NCBI GenBank assembly: GCA_900550475.1
Contig: URSA01000021.1
Location: 1-33,522, forward strand
Origin: an uncultured Lachnospiraceae bacterium
GTDB lineage: Bacteria > Bacillota > Clostridia > Lachnospirales > Lachnospiraceae
Reading direction: 5' to 3'
DNA: 33,522 nucleotides
A program made the translations under genes and the position numbers. The notes beneath the pieces were generated by a model. The model was not told the DNA's origin. It searched no databases and saw only the letters and a list, made by a program, of their open reading frames with translations. This document shows, piece by piece, positions 14,821-22,983 of the stretch (positions within the stretch are counted from its first letter, which is position 1; each line of letters starts with the position of its first letter).

Positions 14821-15804
14821 ATGGGAGAGACGGATCTGTGCATGCAGGAGTATCTGCGGGACAAGAGCCGATTTGCCGATCTTTTTAACGGCGTATTTTT
14901 TTCAGGGCGGGCGGTAGTGCGGCCTGAGGAATTGTCCGAGGCATCGGAGAAGTATGCGGAAGGAGCAGCCGGACATCGCAGCCTTCGGGTGCGTGATGTG
15001 AAAATGAATCTGTACGGAGGTGCATCATTGCGGATCCTCGCAGTGGAGAACCAGAGCAGGGTTGATTACATCATGCCGCTTCGCTGCATGGAGTATGATG
15101 TGTTTGAGTATAGAAAGCAGATCGGGCAGATAAAACGGGAGAACAAGAATGAAGCGCAAGCAGGTAGAAGAAAACTGCGGGCAGAGGAGAGGCTTTGCGG
15201 GGTGAGAAGATCAGACCGGCTTTCCCCGGTCTACACGATCTGCCTGTACCATGGGGAAGAAGAGTGGGACGGCCCGATGAGCCTCAGGGAAATGATGGAT
15301 TTTGGCGAAGAGGAAGACGGACTGAAAGAACTGTTTGCAGACTATCCCCTCCGGCTTTTTTGCGTGAACAGACAGCAGAACTTCGACGAATTTCACACGG
15401 ATCTTAAGGAATTGTTCCGCGCATTGAACTGCCGCGGAAACCGGGACAAAATGAAGCGTCTTATGACGGAAGAAGCATCTTACGCTCACTTGTCCGGGGA
15501 GACGGCAGAACTGCTGTCGGTGATGCTGAACATGCCGAGGCTGTGGGAGGACAGGGAGCGATATATGAAAAAACAGGGTGAAAAGGAGGAATACGATATG
15601 TGCCGGGCGATGAGGGAATGGATGGAAGAAGAGAGAAATGAGGGAATCCAGCAAGGGATCCAACAAGGGAAAGCGGAAGGGATTCGCGAGAAACAGGCGA
15701 TCATTATCCGCAATATGCTTGCCAGAGGTTTTTCGGATGAGGATATTTGCGCTCTGGCGGAATGTGACTTGAAAACGGTGGAGGAAATCCGGGGGAAAGC
15801 GTAG
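14821..15804 (+). CDS. Rpn-family recombination-promoting nuclease / putative transposase (PD-(D/E)XK)
   Basis: A 327-residue protein of the Rpn type, common in multiple copies in Lachnospiraceae. The nuclease core is visible as RDVKMNLYGGASLRILAVEN followed by QSRVDYIMPLRCMEYD; the E-N-Q segment with the upstream D suits a PD-(D/E)XK fold. The C-terminus is charged, with glycine-glutamine repeats (GIQQGIQQGKAEGIREKQ) and the conserved ending ARGFSDEDICALAECD. Such proteins promote RecA-independent DNA exchange in E. coli. ATG 14821 is preferred because AAAGGAGGAG lies just upstream; the open frame extends further 5' but overlaps the promoter. Part of the middle (KNEAQAGRRKLRAEERL) is Lys/Arg/Glu-rich. 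Confidence 0.82.
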   Translation: MGETDLCMQEYLRDKSRFADLFNGVFFSGRAVVRPEELSEASEKYAEGAAGHRSLRVRDVKMNLYGGASLRILAVENQSRVDYIMPLRCMEYDVFEYRKQIGQIKRENKNEAQAGRRKLRAEERLCGVRRSDRLSPVYTICLYHGEEEWDGPMSLREMMDFGEEEDGLKELFADYPLRLFCVNRQQNFDEFHTDLKELFRALNCRGNRDKMKRLMTEEASYAHLSGETAELLSVMLNMPRLWEDRERYMKKQGEKEEYDMCRAMREWMEEERNEGIQQGIQQGKAEGIREKQAIIIRNMLARGFSDEDICALAECDLKTVEEIRGKA

Positions 15805-15874
15805 CATTGCAAAACGCACCTGCGGAAGGCGGACAAGAAAATAGCTTTGATGATGTTTGGAAATGAGGATGGAC

Positions 15875-16978
15875 ATGGAAGAGCAAAGATGGACGGAGAT
15901 CACAAGGAAGGCGCTGCAACTGCGCAGGCAGCTCCATGACATGCCGGAGAAGGCGTTTTGTGAAGTGCAGACCAAGGGCACACTGATTCGGTTTTTGACA
16001 GAGAATACAAATCTTGAGGTGGCAGACCGGGGCAGCTGGTTCTTTGCGTGCAAGAAAGCCACGCATGCAACAGGCAGGACTGCTGTGGCGCTTAGGGCAG
16101 ACATGGACGCGGTCTGCGGAAAGGACGGTGTCTATGGACATTACTGCGGACATGACGGACACAGCAGCATTTTGGCGGGGCTTGCCTTGTGGCTGTCACA
16201 GGAGGAAGTGGAGCGGGATGTCTACCTGATTTTTCAACCGGCGGAGGAAATCGGGCAGGGCGCCCTGCAATGTGCAAAGCTGCTGGAGGAGAGGAATATC
16301 CCGGAAGTTTATGGGTTGCATAATATCCCGGGACATAGTCTCGGAAGTATATTGGTGCGCAGAGGAACCTTTGCCTGCGCGTCTACCGGACTCGAGATCA
16401 GAATGACGGGGACTCCGAGCCACGCTGCATACCCGGAGGCGGGAAAAAATCCCGGCAAACCGTTGGCAGAACTTTTTCTGGAAGTGGACGAAATGACGCG
16501 GATGCTCAGGGAAAAGGGAAATCTTGTGTGGATGACGCTGATCGGTATGGAGATAGGGGGCGACAGCTACGGAGTTTCCGCTTCCGACGGGGTGCTGCGG
16601 CTGACGGTGAGAGCGGAGAAACAGGCTGTTTTTGGACAGTATGTGCAGGATATAGAGGACAGGGCAAAACAGCGGGCGGACAGGGAAGGCTTTACACTGC
16701 AGCTGCAAAGAATAGAGTATTTTCCTGCAACGGAAAATGCGGATGCCGGAGCGGGGCGGGTCAGAGCCTGTGCGGATAAGCTGAACTTTCCTGTGGAAGA
16801 GCTGCAGGAGCCGATGCGGTGGTCGGAGGATTTCGGGTATTATTTGCAAAAAGCGGGTGGTGCCTTCTTTGGCGTGGGCGACGGGGAGAACTACCCTCAG
16901 CTTCACACGCAGGCGTATGAGTTTCCTGATGAGATACTGCCGACTGCCATCCGTATGTTTGCAGAGCTTTTGAAATGA
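15875..16978 (+). CDS. M20-family metallo-amidohydrolase / carboxypeptidase
   Basis: A 367-residue zinc peptidase-like enzyme of the M20D group (hippurate, N-acetylamino-acid or indoleacetyl-amino-acid hydrolases). Visible metal-site motifs are LRADMDAV, CGHDGHSS (H93 region) and QPAEEIGQGA. GTPSHAAYPEAGKNP marks the dimerisation-domain junction, and a C-terminal HTQAYEFPDEIL carries the last metal histidine. The substrate cannot be read from sequence. ATG 15875 is chosen because GAGG at 15865-15868 lies 6 nt upstream; in-frame starts at 15869, 15863 and TTG 15857 are alternatives. Likely cytoplasmic, as there is no signal peptide. Confidence 0.88.
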   Translation: MEEQRWTEITRKALQLRRQLHDMPEKAFCEVQTKGTLIRFLTENTNLEVADRGSWFFACKKATHATGRTAVALRADMDAVCGKDGVYGHYCGHDGHSSILAGLALWLSQEEVERDVYLIFQPAEEIGQGALQCAKLLEERNIPEVYGLHNIPGHSLGSILVRRGTFACASTGLEIRMTGTPSHAAYPEAGKNPGKPLAELFLEVDEMTRMLREKGNLVWMTLIGMEIGGDSYGVSASDGVLRLTVRAEKQAVFGQYVQDIEDRAKQRADREGFTLQLQRIEYFPATENADAGAGRVRACADKLNFPVEELQEPMRWSEDFGYYLQKAGGAFFGVGDGENYPQLHTQAYEFPDEILPTAIRMFAELLK

Positions 16979-16980
16979 GA

Positions 16981-17009
16981 TTGTTTCCCGTGCGGATCTG
17001 TGATATGAT
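16981..17009 (+). promoter_or_regulatory. Putative sigma-A promoter of the TPR lipoprotein gene
   Basis: TTGTTT at 16981-16986, 17 bp, then TATGAT at 17004-17009, immediately after the amidohydrolase stop. Confidence 0.55.
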
Positions 17010-17056
17010 AAAAAACAGGACAAAGTCAATTCAGATGCAAATTGGGATGGGTACGG

Positions 17057-18103
17057 ATGAAGAAAAGACAGATGGCAGCTGCGGCGGTACTGCTGTGTTC
17101 TTTGCTGACCGGCTGTGCAGTACAAAAAGCGAACTCTGCGATTTCAGAGGGGATGCGGCATATACAGAATATGGAATATGAAGAGGCGCTCGCAAGTTTT
17201 GAAGCCGCAAGCGAGGGCGGAGAGGATGCGAGGCTGATTGCCCGGGGAATGGGAATTGCCAGTATGGGCTTGGTGGATTACGAGTCCGCAATTCAGGATT
17301 TTCTGGATTGTCTTGCGCTCAGCGACGGCATGATCTGCGAGATGGATTATGATGTGAATTTTTATCTGGCGGCAGCGTATCAGAAAGCGGGAAGGTATGC
17401 GGAGGCGGAAGCGGTTTACGACGCCATTCTGGCGATGCGGCCACAGGACACGGATGCCGTTTATCTGCGCGGAAACGCGCGGCTGTCGCAGGGACAGTAT
17501 CAGACGGCAAAAGAGGATTTTGACCGTGTGGTGGAACTGGAGCCAAACAATTTTGGAAGGCTGCTTCAGGTTTACGAGGTACTTGCTGCGGATGGATACA
17601 AGGAGCTGGGAAGGGAATATCTGGAGGCGGCACTGGCGGACAGACCCGGGAAAATGACGGCTTTTGACAAGGGCTGCATCAATTACTATCTGGGAAATTA
17701 TGAGCAGGCGCAGGTACTTTTGGAGGAAGCAAAATCAAACGGAGCTGCGGATGCGTACCTCTATCTGGGCATGGCGTATGAAGCTACCGGAGATTACAAT
17801 TATGCGGTGACGAATGTCTACACAAGTTATCTTTCGGGCGGGGAAGGCAATGCCGAAATCTATAATCAGTTGGGATTGTGCTATCTGAAACAGGAAAATT
17901 ATGCCGCTGCATTGGAGGCTTTTCAGAATGCCATGCAGATTCCGGACAACGGTATGATGCAGACCCTGCGGTTCAATGAGATTGTGGCGTATGAATATCT
18001 CGGACAATACACGCAGGCGGCTGTTCTGTTGGACAACTATTTGAAGAATTACCCGGATGATGAAAAGGCACAGAGGGAATACGGGTTTCTTTCCACGCGA
18101 TAA
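17057..18103 (+). CDS. Tetratricopeptide-repeat lipoprotein
   Basis: A 348-residue protein. The signal peptide ends with the lipobox SLLTGC (lipidated C20). The rest is a run of TPR-like helical pairs, for example MEYEEALASFEAASEGG, AGRYAEAEAVYDAILAMRPQ, GQYQTAKEDFDRVVELEPNN, GNYEQAQVLLEEAKSNG, and QENYAAALEAFQNAMQIPDN. TPR arrays are protein-binding scaffolds, here on the outer face of the membrane. ATG 17057 is preferred over the upstream in-frame TTG 17042 because it places the lysines directly ahead of the hydrophobic core. The partner is unknown. Confidence 0.85.
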   Translation: MKKRQMAAAAVLLCSLLTGCAVQKANSAISEGMRHIQNMEYEEALASFEAASEGGEDARLIARGMGIASMGLVDYESAIQDFLDCLALSDGMICEMDYDVNFYLAAAYQKAGRYAEAEAVYDAILAMRPQDTDAVYLRGNARLSQGQYQTAKEDFDRVVELEPNNFGRLLQVYEVLAADGYKELGREYLEAALADRPGKMTAFDKGCINYYLGNYEQAQVLLEEAKSNGAADAYLYLGMAYEATGDYNYAVTNVYTSYLSGGEGNAEIYNQLGLCYLKQENYAAALEAFQNAMQIPDNGMMQTLRFNEIVAYEYLGQYTQAAVLLDNYLKNYPDDEKAQREYGFLSTR

Positions 18104-18164
18104 GGTGGTTTCCCTGGGAGCCATGCATTACGGATTCAGAGAGTACAAAGCGGAAGAAAAGGAT

Positions 18165-18204
18165 AACGTGTGAACTGTTGGGAATGACGGTTCGCACGTT
18201 TTTT
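18165..18204 (+). terminator. Rho-independent terminator of the TPR lipoprotein gene
   Basis: AACGTG-TGAAC and GTTCG-CACGTT form an imperfect stem around a ~14-nt loop, followed by T6. Confidence 0.75.
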
Positions 18205-18270
18205 ATGTCATGGAAAATATGTCCTGCGGGAAGGATTTATTCAAAAGAAATTGTCAGACAATAACAAAAG

Positions 18271-18302
18271 ATGCCTGAAAACAACGTCCTGTTTTCAGGC
18301 AT
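18271..18302. repeat. Perfect 13-bp inverted repeat (hairpin) between genes
   Basis: ATGCCTGAAAACA (18271-18283) and TGTTTTCAGGCAT (18290-18302) are fully complementary around ACGTCC. A T-rich run follows only when read on the - strand (CTTTTGTT), so as a terminator it faces the wrong way for the + strand genes around it. The 18104-18412 gap otherwise holds only the terminator before it and a -10-like TATACT (18365-18370). Confidence 0.7.
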
Positions 18303-18412
18303 AACTACAGTTTGCAGTGTAACATATTTGAAAAGAAAAGTCTAGTATTTATTTTGTTTTCCGATATACTTTCGTTATGGCAATTGGAAAGAACGAAAAC
18401 AGGGAGGAACGG

Positions 18413-20458
18413 ATGGAGAGGGAAAACCAAAACAAAGTCGAAGAACCTAACCTGAGTGCGGAGCAGAAGCAGACCCCGGAATGGAAACAGGAGGAAGCGC
18501 ATCTGCGGGAGTGCTGCCATCTGATTGAAGAGAACGTGGAGCGGTATACGAGAGAGTATGAGGAGCGGCACCAAAACACGCAGGAACTCTTCCGCGCCAT
18601 TCACGGCGGCAACGAGGAGCTTTACAATCAGATGATGACCAGCGCCAGCTTGGAGGAGCATGCGGCAGAACAGCTCAGGAAGAACAAGGTGGCACGGATG
18701 GCGCCGTATTTCGGCAGGGTGGATTACCGGGATGAGGAGACGGAGAAGGAATGCTCGGTCTATATCGGGAAAAACGGTATCTTCCGAAACAAGACGGAAG
18801 TGGTAATTGCGGACTGGAGAGCGCCGATTTCGACGGTGTACTATGAAAATGAGATCGGAAAGGGACACTACGGTCTGCCGGAGGGGGACGAGATTCCCAT
18901 AGACCTCTATCTGAAACGTACCTACGATATAGAAGCAGGAGAACTGAGGGGCTTTTTTGACAGTGATGTGGCGGCAAACGACGCCCTGCTGGTTCAGTAT
19001 CTGTCCCAAAATAAGGATGCGGTTCTGGGGGACATCATCGCCACGATCCAGAAGGAACAGAATGAGATCATAAGAGAGTCGCCGTTTAAGAATATTATTG
19101 TGCAGGGTGTGGCGGGCAGCGGTAAGACCACCGTTGCCATTCACCGCATTTCCTACATTCTGTATAACTACAAGGAGCGATTTACCTCCAACGAATTTTG
19201 CATCATCGGCGGCAATGACAGACTGCTTGCCTACATTGCCAGCGGTCTGCCGGAGCTGGATGTGCGGGATGTGAAGCAGAAGCGGATGGATACCATGCTC
19301 ACACACCTGCTTCACAAGGACTGGACGAAGAAAATGTCCGTGGCGGAGCCGGGAGCGGATGCGGTAATCCGCAGCAAGATGGGATTTTTCCTGCAGTTGG
19401 AGAACTATCTTCTGCATCTGAGGGAGACGGTGGCAAAGGCAGTGGATCTGCGGGATCCTGAGCTGGGGGTAGTGCTTTCCGGGGCGGGGATCGAGAGGCT
19501 GCGGGCGGAAAATCCCACATACAGTATCTGCCGTTTGCTGTTGACGCTGGATGAGAGGGTGCGGACGAGACTGAAATTCCTGAGCCCGGAGGGGGAGCGG
19601 GAATATCTGCAAAAGAAAAACAGACAGTACAAGGATTATTATAAGAACCGGGCGGTGAGCAGGAGCATTTATGAGCTCTATGCGGACTTTTTAGAGCAGT
19701 ATGACCGTGAAAGACCGGGAAAACTCAAAATGGAGGAGCATGCGGAGAGAGCCGCAAAGGGGCGGTACGATATCTATGATGTTGCGGCGCTTTTGCTGAT
19801 CTATTACCGGGTAAAGCAGAAGAAGGCGGATGAGGAGTTTGGACAGATCTTCATTGATGAGGCGCAGGATTTCGGGGTCGCGCCCTACTATGTGCTGAAA
19901 ACCGTGCTGCCGGACTGCTATTTCAACATCATGGGGGATGTGTCGCAGAACATCAACTATGAGACGGGCATCAACGACTGGGAGGAATTGAAGAAATGGG
20001 TGCTGACGGGAGAGCGGGACTGTTTCAGACTGCTTTCCAAGAGCTACCGTAATACCATTGAAATATCGGAATATGCCGGAAAAATTCTGGAGAAGGCATC
20101 CTTCGGACGGTATCGGATCGATCCGGTGATCCGTCACGGAATCCCGGTGCAGGAGTACCGCGAGGAGACAGAGGAGGACATGTACCGGCAGGCACAGGCC
20201 ATCATCACCGATGCAAAAGAGAAGGAGTACAAAAGCCTTGCGGTGGTGTGCCGTAAGGAGCAGGAGGCGGAGTGGGTGAAAAAATGGCTGCCCGGGACGG
20301 AGGTGCTTCCTGTGAGACTTGTGAAGGGACTGGAATTTGATGTGGTTATCCTGTGGAATCCGCCGATGCCGGATGAACTGGCAGGACGGAAGGAGGCGAA
20401 GCTGTTGTACGTGGCGGCGACCCGAGCGCTCCATGAGCTGCATATCCTGAGATACTGA
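18413..20458 (+). CDS. helD: HelD/UvrD-like superfamily 1 helicase (RNA polymerase recycling type)
   Basis: A 681-residue SF1 ATPase. The N-terminal ~90 residues are charged and coiled-coil-like (Glu/Arg-rich), as in HelD proteins that insert into RNA polymerase channels. The Walker A motif GVAGSGKTT is at 232-240, followed by AIHRISYIL. Walker B FIDEAQDF is at about 480, and later helicase motifs are SKSYRNTIEIS, VKGLEFDVVILW and LYVAATRALHELHIL. HelD releases RNA polymerase from stalled complexes; assignment to HelD rather than another UvrD-like helicase rests on the N-terminus and overall length. ATG 18413 is chosen because AGGGAGG at 18401-18407 lies just upstream. An ATG at 18377 would start 6 nt after the -10-like TATACT and lacks a ribosome site. 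Confidence 0.82.
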   Translation: MERENQNKVEEPNLSAEQKQTPEWKQEEAHLRECCHLIEENVERYTREYEERHQNTQELFRAIHGGNEELYNQMMTSASLEEHAAEQLRKNKVARMAPYFGRVDYRDEETEKECSVYIGKNGIFRNKTEVVIADWRAPISTVYYENEIGKGHYGLPEGDEIPIDLYLKRTYDIEAGELRGFFDSDVAANDALLVQYLSQNKDAVLGDIIATIQKEQNEIIRESPFKNIIVQGVAGSGKTTVAIHRISYILYNYKERFTSNEFCIIGGNDRLLAYIASGLPELDVRDVKQKRMDTMLTHLLHKDWTKKMSVAEPGADAVIRSKMGFFLQLENYLLHLRETVAKAVDLRDPELGVVLSGAGIERLRAENPTYSICRLLLTLDERVRTRLKFLSPEGEREYLQKKNRQYKDYYKNRAVSRSIYELYADFLEQYDRERPGKLKMEEHAERAAKGRYDIYDVAALLLIYYRVKQKKADEEFGQIFIDEAQDFGVAPYYVLKTVLPDCYFNIMGDVSQNINYETGINDWEELKKWVLTGERDCFRLLSKSYRNTIEISEYAGKILEKASFGRYRIDPVIRHGIPVQEYREETEEDMYRQAQAIITDAKEKEYKSLAVVCRKEQEAEWVKKWLPGTEVLPVRLVKGLEFDVVILWNPPMPDELAGRKEAKLLYVAATRALHELHILRY

Positions 20459-20472
20459 AAATACGCAGAAAT

Positions 20473-20487
20473 ACGCACATTTTGCGA
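20473..20487 (+). promoter_or_regulatory. Possible degenerate second NrdR half-box pair
   Basis: ACGCA (20473-20477) and TGCGA (20483-20487) form a loose inverted repeat centred near 20480, about 31-32 bp from the centre of the strong NrdR box. NrdR normally binds two boxes about three helical turns apart. The match to consensus is poor. Confidence 0.3.
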
Positions 20488-20503
20488 GCTTAAAAACTTC
20501 CCA

Positions 20504-20519
20504 ACACAATATCTTGTGT
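20504..20519 (+). promoter_or_regulatory. NrdR box upstream of nrdD
   Basis: ACACAATATCTTGTGT matches the known 16-bp NrdR consensus ACACWATATATWGTGT at all but one position and is a near-perfect palindrome. It ends 5 bp before the -35 box. NrdR represses ribonucleotide reductase genes when dATP is plentiful. Confidence 0.85.
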
Positions 20520-20524
20520 TTTCG

Positions 20525-20553
20525 TTGACTTTCTACATGCGAGGTGATACACT
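20525..20553 (+). promoter_or_regulatory. Sigma-A promoter of nrdD
   Basis: TTGACT at 20525-20530, a 17-bp spacer and TACACT at 20548-20553, about 32 nt before the GTG start. Confidence 0.7.
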
Positions 20554-20585
20554 GAAAGCAATCGCTATGAAAGGGAGGGAAACCG

Positions 20586-22970
20586 GTGTTACAGGTAATT
20601 AAGAGAGATGGGGAGAGAGTGGATTTTACACTCACAAAAATCAATGATGCAATTATGAAAGCATTCACCGCGACGCAGATGCAGTACAGCAATGATATTG
20701 TGGATCTGCTTGCACTTCGTGTGTCTGCCGACTTTCAGGAGAAGGTGAAGGACGGCGCGGTACATGTGGAGGATATTCAGGACAGCGTGGAGAAGGTGCT
20801 GGGACAGGCAGGCTACGAGGAAGTGGCAAAGGCGTATATTCTGTACCGCAAGCAGCGCGAAAAAATGCGTACCATGAAGTCCACCATTCTGGATTATAAG
20901 GATGTGGTGAACAGCTATGTGAAGATTGAGGACTGGCGTGTAAAGGAAAACTCTACCGTGACCTATTCCGTGGGAGGACTTATTCTGAGCAATTCAGGGG
21001 CGGTGACGGCAAATTACTGGCTTTCGGAGATCTACGATCAGGAGATCGCGGATGCGCATCGCAATGCGGATATCCATATCCATGACCTTTCCATGCTGAC
21101 CGGTTACTGTGCGGGATGGTCTTTGAAGCAGCTGATCCAGGAAGGTCTCGGCGGCATTACCGGCAAGATCACATCTGCACCTGCAAAGCACCTTTCCGTG
21201 CTCTGCAACCAGATGGTGAACTTCCTTGGAATCATGCAGAATGAGTGGGCAGGCGCACAGGCGTTTTCTTCCTTTGATACCTATCTGGCGCCCTTTGTCA
21301 AGGCGGACAACCTTACATACCCTGAGGTGAAAAAGTGCATTGAGGCATTCATCTACGGCGTAAATACGCCCAGCCGCTGGGGAACACAGGCTCCTTTCTC
21401 CAACATCACGTTGGACTGGACCGTGCCCGACGATCTGGCGGAGCTTCCGGCAATCGTAGGCGGCAGGGAGATGGATTTCAAATACAAGGATTGCAAAAAA
21501 GAGATGGACATGGTCAACAAGGCGTTCATCGAGACCATGATCGAGGGCGATTCCAACGGCAGAGGCTTCCAGTATCCCATTCCGACCTACTCCATCACCA
21601 AGGATTTCGACTGGTCGGACAACGAGAACAACAGACTGCTGTTTGAAATGACGTCAAAATACGGCACACCGTATTTTTCAAACTACATCAATTCCGATAT
21701 GCAGCCGTCCGATGTGAGAAGTATGTGCTGCAGGCTTCGTCTGGATCTGCGTGAACTGCGGAAGAAGACGGGCGGCTTCTTCGGCTCCGGCGAGAGCACG
21801 GGAAGCGTGGGCGTTGTGACGATCAATATGCCCAGAATTGCATACCTTTCCGCAAACAAGGACGAATTTTATTCCAGACTGAACCACATGATGGATATAG
21901 CGGCGCGCTCTTTGAAGATCAAGAGAGGCGTCATTACCAAGCTTCTGGACGAGGGGCTGTATCCTTATACAAAACGGTATCTGGGCAGCTTTGAAAATCA
22001 TTTCTCCACCATCGGTCTGATCGGCATGAACGAGGTGGGACTGAACGCAAACTGGCTGAGAGCGGACATGACGGACAAGCGCACGCAGGAGTTCACCAAG
22101 GAAGTGCTGAACCACATGAGAAGCAGGCTGTCCGATTATCAGGAGGAGTACGGGGATCTGTATAACCTGGAGGCGACTCCGGCGGAGAGTACCACCTACC
22201 GTCTGGCAAAGCATGACAGAAAGCGCTGGCCTGCGATCAAGACGGCAGGAAAGCCCGGGGATACGCCGTACTATACCAATTCCTCGCACCTTCCGGTGGA
22301 TTACACGACTGATATCTTTGACGCACTGGATATTCAGGATGAATTGCAGACGCTCTACACATCGGGAACCGTGTTCCATGCATTTCTGGGAGAAAAGCTC
22401 CCCGACTGGAAGGCAGCGGCAAATCTGGTTAAAACCATTGCGGACAACTATAAGCTGCCGTACTATACACTGTCACCCACCTATTCTATCTGCAAGGAGC
22501 ACGGCTATCTGGCAGGAGAGGTGAAGGTGTGCCCTCACTGCGGACGCACCACTGAGATTTACAGCCGTATCACGGGCTATTACAGACCTGTGCAGAACTG
22601 GAACGACGGCAAGCTGCAGGAGTACGCAAACCGTACCGAGTACAATATTGACAAGTCCGTGCTGAAAAGACCTGTCAACACGGTGGTGACGCTCTCCAAC
22701 TATGATGCGGATGTTACGGTGTCGGTGGAGAAGCCCGCGGATGTGAAGTACCTTTTTACCACCAAGACATGCCCCAACTGCAAGCTGGCGAAGGAGTATC
22801 TGAAGGGTGAAAATTATGTGCTGATCGATGCGGAGGAGAACATGGAACTGGCATCCCGTTACGGTGTGATGCAGGCTCCGACGCTGGTCGTGACGAACGG
22901 CGACAGCTTCAAAAAGTATGTGAACGCTTCCAACATCAAGAAGTATGCGGAAAGCAGAGTGATGGTGTAA
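20586..22970 (+). CDS. nrdD: Anaerobic (class III) ribonucleoside-triphosphate reductase with fused C-terminal redoxin domain
   Basis: A 794-residue glycyl-radical enzyme that makes deoxyribonucleotides without oxygen. It starts at GTG 20586 behind AAAGGGAGGG. Residues 1 to about 95 form an ATP-cone (LQVIKRDGERVDFTLTKIND), the allosteric dATP/ATP sensor. The catalytic barrel follows (for example NADIHIHDLSMLTGYCAGWS). The zinc site uses C636 and the C649-P-H-C652 group, and the radical-carrying glycine is G664 in SRITGYYRPVQNW. Unusually, the last ~75 residues form a glutaredoxin/thioredoxin-like domain with C729-P-N-C732 (LFTTKTCPNCKLAKEYL) and a cis-Pro loop (MQAPTLVV). That fits enzymes reduced by a redoxin rather than by formate. 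The radical activase NrdG is not adjacent. The upstream NrdR box implies repression by NrdR. Confidence 0.95.
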   Translation: MLQVIKRDGERVDFTLTKINDAIMKAFTATQMQYSNDIVDLLALRVSADFQEKVKDGAVHVEDIQDSVEKVLGQAGYEEVAKAYILYRKQREKMRTMKSTILDYKDVVNSYVKIEDWRVKENSTVTYSVGGLILSNSGAVTANYWLSEIYDQEIADAHRNADIHIHDLSMLTGYCAGWSLKQLIQEGLGGITGKITSAPAKHLSVLCNQMVNFLGIMQNEWAGAQAFSSFDTYLAPFVKADNLTYPEVKKCIEAFIYGVNTPSRWGTQAPFSNITLDWTVPDDLAELPAIVGGREMDFKYKDCKKEMDMVNKAFIETMIEGDSNGRGFQYPIPTYSITKDFDWSDNENNRLLFEMTSKYGTPYFSNYINSDMQPSDVRSMCCRLRLDLRELRKKTGGFFGSGESTGSVGVVTINMPRIAYLSANKDEFYSRLNHMMDIAARSLKIKRGVITKLLDEGLYPYTKRYLGSFENHFSTIGLIGMNEVGLNANWLRADMTDKRTQEFTKEVLNHMRSRLSDYQEEYGDLYNLEATPAESTTYRLAKHDRKRWPAIKTAGKPGDTPYYTNSSHLPVDYTTDIFDALDIQDELQTLYTSGTVFHAFLGEKLPDWKAAANLVKTIADNYKLPYYTLSPTYSICKEHGYLAGEVKVCPHCGRTTEIYSRITGYYRPVQNWNDGKLQEYANRTEYNIDKSVLKRPVNTVVTLSNYDADVTVSVEKPADVKYLFTTKTCPNCKLAKEYLKGENYVLIDAEENMELASRYGVMQAPTLVVTNGDSFKKYVNASNIKKYAESRVMV

Positions 22971-22983
22971 GCGGGGAGAGAAT

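Noticed and set aside
18305..19612. A 435-codon open frame on the - strand
   Set aside because: It lies opposite the helD-like gene, whose motifs are intact in the + frame, and its translation shows no recognisable domain.
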